7,769 nucleotides of DNA from Atopobium sp. UBA2090. Lineage in GTDB: Bacteria > Actinomycetota > Coriobacteriia > Coriobacteriales > Atopobiaceae. Made by a program: the position numbers and the translations under genes. Positions 1 through 4,536 of the stretch are shown piece after piece. Every line of letters starts with the position of its first letter. Position 1 is the stretch's first letter. Below the pieces are notes generated by a model. The model did no database searches. It was not told the origin of the DNA and worked only from the letters and a program-made list of their open reading frames with translations. Location of the stretch: the NCBI GenBank assembly GCA_002331575.1, contig DCZG01000005.1, forward strand, positions 8,764 through 16,532, in the 5' to 3' direction.

Positions 1-81
1 ACCGACGCCAACGGTACGACCATCGTCTTCGACGTGGGCATGAACGGCGACCGAATCCCCTATGCCAACCAGCGGGAGTAG
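1..81 (+). CDS. C-terminal fragment of an unidentified protein (5' end outside window)
   Basis: The frame starting at base 1 is open for 26 codons and stops at TAG 79-81. Codons are almost all G/C-ending, as in the confirmed genes nearby, which supports this being the true end of a gene entering from the left. The visible tail is short and polar, with a small beta-like stretch (TIVFDVGMNG) and a charged end (NQRE). There is no transmembrane segment or recognisable motif, and I do not recognise the family. The next gene starts 97 nt downstream on the same strand, so the two could share a transcript. Confidence 0.5.
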   Translation, partial: TDANGTTIVFDVGMNGDRIPYANQRE

Positions 82-111
82 CTGCGCTGGGTATAACAGA
101 AGCATGCAGGT

Positions 112-137
112 GGGCCTCTTCCTGTGGGGAGGGACCC
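112..137 (+). other. possible hairpin covering the leader-ORF ribosome-binding site
   Basis: GGG 112-114 can pair with CCC 135-137, and CCTC 115-118 with GAGG 129-132. G-U pairs and one C-G then close a four-base loop at 122-125. Bases 133-134 would be bulged. The right arm contains the G-rich ribosome-binding sequence at 126-133 that precedes the small ORF at 138. The pairing is read by eye and includes wobble pairs, so it may be incidental in GC-rich DNA. Confidence 0.25.
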
Positions 138-182
138 ATGCCTGGCGTCACCACGTCGTGTGAATCTGGGGGACACGCATGA
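138..182 (+). CDS. possible 14-residue leader ORF upstream of the oxidoreductase
   Basis: ATG at 138 is preceded by a strong Shine-Dalgarno-like GGGGAGGG (126-133), four bases away. It opens a frame of 14 codons, MPGVTTSCESGGHA, ending at TGA 180-182. That stop overlaps the ATG of the next gene (179) in an ATGA junction, the classic arrangement for translational coupling. The peptide has no run of a single amino acid that would suggest classical amino-acid attenuation. The ribosome-binding site of the downstream gene (GGGGGA, 168-173) lies inside this ORF. It may be a real coupling leader or chance; nothing but the SD, spacing and overlap supports it. Confidence 0.3.
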   Translation: MPGVTTSCESGGHA

Positions 183-1228
183 TCAACTGGGGCATTCTCG
201 GCGCAGGTCGCATCGCCCACCGCTTTGCGACAAGCCTCTCGCATGAGGGACGCAGCGCCCTTGTCGCCATCAGCTGTCGCTCGGGGGAGAAGGCCGCCGC
301 CTTCGCGTCCGAGTTCGGGGTCGCGTCCGACCACGCCTTTTGGGATGCCGACGGCGAGGGCGGCGCTCACGAGGCCCTGCTCGAGGACGCGTCCGTCGAT
401 GCCGTCTACGTTGCCCTTCCTCATGGCCTGCACGCCGAGTGGGTCGAACGTGCCCTGCTGGCCGGCAAGGCCGTCCTCTGCGAGAAGCCCCTCGCCCTCG
501 ATGAGGACGAGGCCAGACGTCTTGCGGCCATCTCTCGGCGCGAGGGCGTTCTTCTCATGGAGGGCATGAAGACGCGCTTCACGCCCGTCTACCGCCAGGT
601 CCGCGAGCTGGTCCTCGCGGGCGGGCTCGGTGAGGTCGAACGCGTCGAGGCAACGCTCTGCAACGACATGCTCGCGCAGTTCGAGGCGGGAATGACCTAC
701 ATCAGCCATCCGGGGGAGGGCGGCGTCCTGCTCGACTGTGGTACGTACTGCGCCTCCTGGCTCGACGACTTCGCGCCGGGGGAGTGCTCGTTGGTGAGCG
801 CGTCGGGCGTTCTGCGCGACGGCATCGACCTCTATGCGAATGCCGAACTTGCCATGGGCGAGAAGAGCGCGCGCCTGGAATGCGCGTTCGACCGCAAGAA
901 GCCGCGCACCGCCACCATCGTGGGCTCTCGCGGGCGCATGGTGGTGGACGAGCTGCATCGTCCGCAGCATGCCACGGTCTACCTGGCAGGAGCTACCCCT
1001 CGCGAAATCAATGCCCCCTACGAGGTCGATGACTTCTATGGGGAGATTCGTCATTTCGTCGACCTGGTCGAGGGTGGACGGACGGAGAGCGACGTCATGC
1101 CGCTCTCGTCGTCGATTCGAGACGCGGCCATTCTCGACCTCGTGCGCACGGGAATCCAACGTGAGGTCGGGCGGGGAGCGGGATCGGCGGGTGTCTCGCC
1201 AACCGACGGCGGGCCGGTGAGCTCATGA
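179..1228 (+). CDS. Gfo/Idh/MocA-family NAD(P)-dependent sugar oxidoreductase (first copy)
   Basis: A 349-residue cytosolic dehydrogenase. The N-terminal Rossmann fold begins at once with GILGAGRIA (residues 5-13), the dinucleotide-binding glycine motif. The conserved EKP at 102-104 carries the family's catalytic lysine (Lys103). The C-terminal alpha/beta domain has GGVLLDCGTY (181-190), placing Asp186 and Tyr190 at the usual catalytic positions. Tyr rather than His there, and the MEGMKTRF stretch (127-134), resemble the dihydrodiol/xylose-dehydrogenase branch more than inositol dehydrogenase. No signal peptide is seen. The last 20 or so residues form a Gly/Ser-rich tail beyond the fold. The start is set by GGGGGA five bases upstream. 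The stop overlaps the start of the Crp-like regulator (ATGA), so the two are co-translated. The likely substrate is a sugar, polyol or keto-sugar; which one cannot be read from sequence. Family assignment is firm, substrate unknown. Confidence 0.92.
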   Translation: MINWGILGAGRIAHRFATSLSHEGRSALVAISCRSGEKAAAFASEFGVASDHAFWDADGEGGAHEALLEDASVDAVYVALPHGLHAEWVERALLAGKAVLCEKPLALDEDEARRLAAISRREGVLLMEGMKTRFTPVYRQVRELVLAGGLGEVERVEATLCNDMLAQFEAGMTYISHPGEGGVLLDCGTYCASWLDDFAPGECSLVSASGVLRDGIDLYANAELAMGEKSARLECAFDRKKPRTATIVGSRGRMVVDELHRPQHATVYLAGATPREINAPYEVDDFYGEIRHFVDLVEGGRTESDVMPLSSSIRDAAILDLVRTGIQREVGRGAGSAGVSPTDGGPVSS

Positions 1229-1899
1229 CGGGGGACCTGACGGGATTCGCTGCCGTCTTTCCCCTGTGGGATCGGCTCTCCGACGCAGATCGCGACACCC
1301 TCTCCCGCGTCGTGACGCGTCTCGAGGTGTCCGCGGGCACGGTGCTCCACAACGGGTCGGCGGACTGCGTCGGTCTGTTCGTCGTCGAGTCGGGGCAGCT
1401 CAGAGCCTTCATCAGAAGCGAGGAGGGCAAGGAGGTCACCACGTGGCGTCTCCTGGAGGGAGACGTGTGCCTCCTCTCCGCCTCGTGCATGCTCCACGAC
1501 ATTCAATTTGACATCACCGTGGAAGCCGAGCACGACTCGGCGCTCTGGGTGATTCCCACCTCGGACTATCGCTCCCTCATGGACTCGTCGACTGCGGTCG
1601 CCAACTACACGAGCCAGCTCATGGCATCGCGGCTCACCGACGCGATGTGGCTGATCGAGCAGGTGATGTGGAAGGGGTTCGACGTCCGGCTCGCGAGCTT
1701 CCTCGTCGAGGAGGCGTCGCTCGAGGGGACTACGACCCTCTCCATCACGCACGAGCGCATCGCCGCCCATATGGGCTCGGCTCGCGAGGTGGTGACGAGG
1801 ATGCTTCGCTACTTCCAGGACGAAGGCCTGGTCGAGCTTTCGCGCGGACACGTGCGTCTCGCCGACCCAGTCAGGCTCCGAGTGCTTGCATCCCGCTAA
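1225..1899 (+). CDS. Crp/Fnr-family transcriptional regulator
   Basis: A 224-residue DNA-binding protein with the standard two-domain layout. An N-terminal cyclic-nucleotide-type beta barrel (about 10-115) contains GLFVVESGQLRAF (50-62) and is followed by the long dimerisation helix (about 120-150). The C-terminal winged helix has ITHERIAAHMG (174-184) and recognition helix SAREVVTRMLR (185-195), where Arg187, Glu188 and Arg192 occupy the DNA-reading positions. The barrel carries CLLSASC (82-88), with Cys82 and Cys88 six residues apart and a third Cys at 48. The N-terminal cysteine cluster that holds the 4Fe-4S centre in Fnr is absent, and I see no clear cAMP phosphate-binding RAS motif, so the effector is unknown; a thiol/redox signal is possible. 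The start overlaps the oxidoreductase stop (ATGA), with GGTGA four bases upstream. Translational coupling to a sugar dehydrogenase suggests it controls that gene or a related redox pathway. Confidence 0.93.
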   Translation: MTGDLTGFAAVFPLWDRLSDADRDTLSRVVTRLEVSAGTVLHNGSADCVGLFVVESGQLRAFIRSEEGKEVTTWRLLEGDVCLLSASCMLHDIQFDITVEAEHDSALWVIPTSDYRSLMDSSTAVANYTSQLMASRLTDAMWLIEQVMWKGFDVRLASFLVEEASLEGTTTLSITHERIAAHMGSAREVVTRMLRYFQDEGLVELSRGHVRLADPVRLRVLASR

Positions 1900-2060
1900 T
1901 CGGTCGGGTGTGGTGTTGCTGACCTCGAAGCGACCTCTACTCGGACAGGCTCTTGCAAAGGGCAAGGAAGGCAAGACGCAGGAGTAGAGATCGTTGAGCT
2001 CGGGGATGCGGTATGCGTCCCGAGCACTGATGTCTCTCGTCCTTTGCGGCTGCATGATAC
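1900..2060. other. gene-free stretch with nested inverted repeats (possible structured RNA)
   Basis: No credible coding frame is seen between the crp-like stop and the terminator hairpin. Three inverted repeats stand out. CTCTACTC (1935-1942) pairs with GAGTAGAG (1982-1989). Nested inside is CTTGC-AAAGG-GCAAG (1952-1966). Next is GCTCGGG (1998-2004) with CCCGAGC (2019-2025), which extends inward through a one-base bulge by four more pairs to a five-base loop at 2010-2014. GGCAAG also occurs twice (1961-1966 and 1970-1975). No T-run follows any of them. It could be a structured 3' untranslated region or a small RNA on either strand. I do not match it to 4.5S, 6S, tmRNA, RNase P or a known riboswitch. 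Confidence 0.4.
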
Positions 2061-2104
2061 GGGGCGCACGTCGCTTGCTGCCGCGACGTGCGCCCCGGTG
2101 TTTT
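2061..2104 (+). terminator. 14-bp perfect stem-loop terminator between convergent genes
   Basis: GGGGCGCACGTCGC (2061-2074) and GCGACGTGCGCCCC (2083-2096) are perfect complements around an eight-base loop. They are followed on the + strand by GGTGTTTT (2097-2104). It lies 25 nt past the thioredoxin stop (minus strand) and about 160 nt past the crp-like stop (plus strand). The weak T-run favours termination of plus-strand transcription. In the minus direction the stem is followed by GTATCATG without a T-run, so bidirectional action would rest on the stem alone. Confidence 0.75.
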
Positions 2105-2121
2105 CAAGCCCTCGCCTCTCG

Positions 2122-2430
2122 CTAGCGGAGAAGGTCGAGGACCTTGTCCTTCGGACGTGCGCCCGAGGATTGACTTACGATCTTGCCGTCCCTCATGACC
2201 ACGAGGGTGGGGATGCCCATGACGTTGAACTTCCTCGCGAGTTCGGGCTGCTCATCGACGTTGACCTTGCCGACCTTGTAGTCCGCGCGCTCGTCAGCGA
2301 CCTTGTCGATGGTGGGGGACATCATGCGGCAGGGGATGCACCAGCCAGCCCAGAAGTCCAGCAGCACGGGCTTCTCGCTCCTCATGACCTCGGTGTCGAA
2401 GTTGTCCTTGGTGATCGTGATGGTTGCCAT
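2122..2430 (-). CDS. trxA: thioredoxin with WCIPC active site
   Basis: A 102-residue single-domain cytosolic thioredoxin, normal in length for the family, which reduces protein disulfides using electrons usually supplied by thioredoxin reductase. Features in order: buried Asp25 in LLDFWA (23-28); redox site WCIPC (30-34) with Cys31 and Cys34; and the cis-proline loop GIPT (72-75) with Pro74. The canonical site is WCGPC; Ile32 in place of Gly is unusual and may shift redox potential or partner choice. No signal peptide or membrane anchor is present. The start is supported by GAGGAG (positions 2441-2436, minus strand), five bases from the ATG. No reductase gene lies in the window. It is oriented with the DeoR gene, but 146 nt separate them, so it probably has its own promoter. 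Confidence 0.95.
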   Translation of the reverse strand: MATITITKDNFDTEVMRSEKPVLLDFWAGWCIPCRMMSPTIDKVADERADYKVGKVNVDEQPELARKFNVMGIPTLVVMRDGKIVSQSSGARPKDKVLDLLR

Positions 2431-2490
2431 CTCGGCTCCTCTCGTCGTGTGCTTTCGAGAGGGAGCTTACAGGAGACCGTCGAGTCGTTC

Positions 2491-2505
2491 CGTGACTAGG
2501 TCACG
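2491..2505. promoter_or_regulatory. 15-bp perfect palindrome upstream of thioredoxin (possible operator)
   Basis: CGTGAC-TAG-GTCACG is a perfect inverted repeat with six-base arms and a three-base centre. It lies 61-75 bases upstream of the thioredoxin ATG, in the 146-nt gap between that gene and the DeoR stop. The GTGA...TCAC halves recall a Crp-type site, but the spacing is five bases rather than the usual six. There is no T-run on either side to make it a terminator for the DeoR gene. I could not find a convincing -10/-35 pair around it, so its role as an operator is inferred from symmetry and position only. Confidence 0.4.
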
Positions 2506-2576
2506 AAGTGGGTGAGATGGGCAGTGCCTGGGATCCCGTCCAGCAGTCGGGTGTCTTCGTCTCGGCATCCTGGCTG

Positions 2577-3332
2577 CTAGATGCACTCCACATGCAGCGC
2601 TTTGAGCGCCTTCTTCGTCGCAGGGGAGGGACTGTCGGTGATGACGGCTCCGAAGTCGGAAAGCCGGGCGTAGCAGTAGTTGCCACCCGCCTTGAACTTG
2701 TGGGTGTCGACGACGAGGTAGCGCTCCCGAGCCCGCCTGATGACGCAGCTCTTGACGAGACCGTCGTCGACGTCGAACGTGGTGACGTCCCCCGAGTCGA
2801 GGTCGACGCCGACCGCCCCGAAGAAGGCCCGGTCAAAGCGGAGCTGCTCGAGCATCGAGACTGTCAGCGCGCCGGTGTAGCCGTTCGTCTCGAGGTTGAC
2901 GTATCCGCCCGTGCAGATGACGGTCAGTGCCGGGTTGGTGGCGAGCTCCTGGAGGACGTCGACCATGTTGGAGATGACGATGCACCTCTTCTGGCCCTTG
3001 GCGAGAAGACCGGCGAGAAGGACGTTGGTGGTCGAGATGTCGAGAAAGACCGTCTCGCCCTCCTTGATCTGCTCGAAGGCCTTCTGAGCGATGGAGGCCT
3101 TCTCGGCCGTGTTGACGCCCATTCTCTTGTAGACGCTCCGCTCGGGCGAGGTGGAGATGCTGATGGCTCCCCCGTACACCCGCTCGATTGTCCCCTGACC
3201 ATCGAGCTGCTTGAGATCCTTTCGAATGCAGTCCTCGGTCACGTCGAAGCGCTCCGCGAGCTCGGCCACCGAAGCGCGCCCGCGCTCCTGGACGTACTCG
3301 ACGATCTGGTCATGGCGTTCCTTATGAAACAT
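2577..3332 (-). CDS. DeoR-family transcriptional regulator, divergent from the glycyl radical operon
   Basis: A 251-residue regulator, typical in length for the family. The N-terminal winged helix-turn-helix spans about 6-57, with recognition segment VTEDCIRKDLKQL (31-43) and the family-typical ending RVYGGA (51-56). The C-terminal sugar-phosphate-sensing domain shows FLDISTT (96-102), ISNMVDVL (120-127), CTGGYVN (140-146), GAVGVDL (172-178) and DTHKF (209-213), where other members have D-x-x-KF. These proteins usually repress sugar genes and release DNA on binding a phosphorylated sugar. The start is fixed by GGAGG (3343-3339, minus strand), six bases from the ATG. It faces away from the oxidoreductase/glycyl-radical operon across a shared 179-nt control region, the usual layout for a local regulator. 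The effector is probably a phosphorylated (anhydro)sugar of that pathway; this is inference. Confidence 0.92.
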   Translation of the reverse strand: MFHKERHDQIVEYVQERGRASVAELAERFDVTEDCIRKDLKQLDGQGTIERVYGGAISISTSPERSVYKRMGVNTAEKASIAQKAFEQIKEGETVFLDISTTNVLLAGLLAKGQKRCIVISNMVDVLQELATNPALTVICTGGYVNLETNGYTGALTVSMLEQLRFDRAFFGAVGVDLDSGDVTTFDVDDGLVKSCVIRRARERYLVVDTHKFKAGGNYCYARLSDFGAVITDSPSPATKKALKALHVECI

Positions 3333-3368
3333 ATGCCGCCTCCACGACAGAAATCCTCTCTAGAAACG

Positions 3369-3428
3369 ATACAACAAGCTCATACCGAACAACTCAATAA
3401 AAAACAAGAAGAAGTGCTTGTAAGTCAA
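3369..3428 (-). promoter_or_regulatory. tentative promoter region for the DeoR gene
   Basis: On the minus strand two -35-like hexamers are visible: TTGACT (3428-3423) and TTGAGT (3397-3392). The second has a poor -10 candidate, TTGTAT (3374-3369), at 17-base spacing. The first has only T-rich sequence (around 3405-3396) at an acceptable distance. The region is clearly AT-rich against a GC-rich background, so a promoter is expected, but the exact elements are uncertain. TTGACT overlaps the plus-strand promoter, so the two promoters may interfere. Confidence 0.3.
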
Positions 3429-3446
3429 TACTATACGATATAGAAT
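3418..3446 (+). promoter_or_regulatory. sigma70-type promoter of the oxidoreductase/glycyl-radical operon
   Basis: TTGTAA (3418-3423) as -35 and TAGAAT (3441-3446, five of six consensus bases) as -10 are separated by exactly 17 bases. This sits in the AT-rich divergent region, with a predicted start near 3452, giving a leader of about 60 nt. It is the best promoter match in the window. Confidence 0.6.
3431..3443. promoter_or_regulatory. candidate operator palindrome overlapping the -10 element
   Basis: CTATA-CGA-TATAG is a perfect inverted repeat with five-base arms. It runs from inside the promoter spacer into the -10 hexamer, so a bound protein would block RNA polymerase. Its core ACGATA (3435-3440) recurs at 3366-3371, on the DeoR-gene side, as expected if one regulator binds both sites. 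The divergent DeoR-family protein is the obvious candidate, by inference only. Confidence 0.4.
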
Positions 3447-3460
3447 CGAACACGAGAAGT

Positions 3461-3490
3461 CGCCTTCCACACTTCGGGCTGGAATCGGCG
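3461..3490 (+). other. leader hairpin in the 5' untranslated region
   Basis: CGCC (3461-3464) pairs with GGCG (3487-3490) and TTCCA (3465-3469) with TGGAA (3480-3484). Two bases (3485-3486) are bulged. The loop contains CTTCGG (3472-3477), a C-UUCG-G tetraloop sequence. It would begin about nine bases after the predicted transcription start and end ten bases before the ribosome-binding site (3501-3507). It may protect the mRNA 5' end or tune initiation. No T-run follows, so it is not a terminator. Confidence 0.45.
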
Positions 3491-3511
3491 CAGGATTCGG
3501 GGGAGGATCGC

Positions 3512-4531
3512 ATGGCAGAAGGGGCTGGCGTCAAGATGGGCGAGTCGACGGTGGTCACCCAGCTTCGCTGGGGGGTTCTCGGCTGCGGCGTCATCGCGAA
3601 CCAGATGGCCTCGGCGCTCGCCGAGGATGGCAGGACGCTCGCGGGCGTCGCCAACAGGTCCCATGACAAGGCCGTCGCCTTCGCGGCGCGGTACGGGATC
3701 CCCAAGGTCTACGACGAGATCGACGACCTGTTCGCCGACCCCGATATCGACGCCGTCTACATCACCACGCCCCACAACACCCACATCACCTATCTGCGTC
3801 GTGCGCTGGCCGCCGGCAAGCACGTCATGTGCGAGAAGTCCATCACGCTGAACTCGGCGGAGCTCGAAGAGGCAAAGGAGCTCGCCGCCGAGCACCACGT
3901 CGTGCTCATGGACGCGTGCACGATCCTCCACATGCCTCTCTACAAGGAGCTCGTGAGCCGCGCGGTGCGGGGGGACTTCGGTCGCGTCAACCTCATCCAG
4001 GAGAACTTCGGCAGCTACAAGGCCTATGACATGAGCAACAGGTTCTTCAACCCGAAACTCGCCGGCGGGGCCATGCTCGACATCGGCATCTACTCGATCT
4101 CGCTCGCGCGACTCTTCCTGACAAGCCAGCCCGGCGAGGTCGTCTCGCTCGAGAACCCCGCGCCCACCGGTGTGGACGAGTCGAGCGGCATCGTCATGCG
4201 CAACGCCGAGGGTCAGCTCGTGGTCCTCTCGCTCTCCCTTCACTCCAAGCAGCCCAAGCGGGCGGTCATCTCGTGCGACAAGGCCTTCATCGAAATCATG
4301 GAGTATCCGCGTGCCGACCGCGCGACCATCGTGTGGACCGAGACGGGTGAGCGCGAGGAGATCCACGCCGGCGAGACCGACCGCGCCCTCAACTACGTCC
4401 TCGCCGACCTCGAGGAGGCGGTCGCGGGGAAGCCGCAGCAGGTCGACAACCTCGCCGTCTCAACCGACGTCATGTCCCTCATGACGCTCCTCCGCTCCGA
4501 CTGGGGCGTCGTCTATCCCGAGGAGGCATAG
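3512..4531 (+). CDS. Gfo/Idh/MocA-family oxidoreductase (second copy, first gene of the operon)
   Basis: A 339-residue cytosolic NAD(P)-dependent sugar dehydrogenase. The Rossmann motif GVLGCGVIA lies at 21-29, after about 18 extra N-terminal residues. The catalytic-lysine motif reads EKS (108-110) instead of the usual EKP, keeping Lys109 but losing the proline. GGAMLDIGIY (185-194) gives Asp190 and Tyr190+4 (Tyr194) at the catalytic positions, as in the first copy. Other landmarks are TTPHNTH (85-91) and the C-terminal beta-sheet domain from about 130. The start at 3512 is chosen because GGGAGGA (3501-3507) sits four bases upstream; the next ATG (3536) has no comparable site. The stop lies five bases before the glycyl radical enzyme start, and the AGGAGG for that gene is inside its last codons. 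It therefore probably supplies or removes the sugar handled by the next enzyme, for example by reducing a keto-sugar. The actual substrate is unknown. Confidence 0.92.
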   Translation: MAEGAGVKMGESTVVTQLRWGVLGCGVIANQMASALAEDGRTLAGVANRSHDKAVAFAARYGIPKVYDEIDDLFADPDIDAVYITTPHNTHITYLRRALAAGKHVMCEKSITLNSAELEEAKELAAEHHVVLMDACTILHMPLYKELVSRAVRGDFGRVNLIQENFGSYKAYDMSNRFFNPKLAGGAMLDIGIYSISLARLFLTSQPGEVVSLENPAPTGVDESSGIVMRNAEGQLVVLSLSLHSKQPKRAVISCDKAFIEIMEYPRADRATIVWTETGEREEIHAGETDRALNYVLADLEEAVAGKPQQVDNLAVSTDVMSLMTLLRSDWGVVYPEEA

Positions 4532-4536
4532 GCGCC

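Noticed and set aside
92..97. TATAAC as a -10 element for the first oxidoreductase
   Set aside because: The hexamer is a fair match, but no -35-like sequence lies 16-18 bases upstream (that region is GC-rich coding sequence), so it was not listed as a promoter.
1225..1899. Oxygen-sensing Fnr with a 4Fe-4S cluster
   Set aside because: Only three cysteines are present (48, 82, 88) and none forms the N-terminal cluster motif.
1051..2055. A 334-codon minus-strand frame across the crp-like gene and the intergenic stretch
   Set aside because: It overlaps two well-supported plus-strand genes, has no recognisable motif, and its first part lies in the palindrome-rich non-coding stretch.
2508..3443. 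A 311-codon open frame antisense to the DeoR gene
   Set aside because: It is a mirror of G/C-ending codons in the real regulator. It lacks a recognisable domain, and its end runs into the AT-rich promoter region.
3536..3538. Alternative ATG start for the second oxidoreductase
   Set aside because: It would shorten the extra N-terminus, but it lacks the strong GGGAGGA site that precedes 3512.
3431..4366. A 311-codon minus-strand frame over the second oxidoreductase
   Set aside because: It is antisense shadow coding; the plus-strand product has clear Gfo/Idh/MocA motifs and a good ribosome-binding site.
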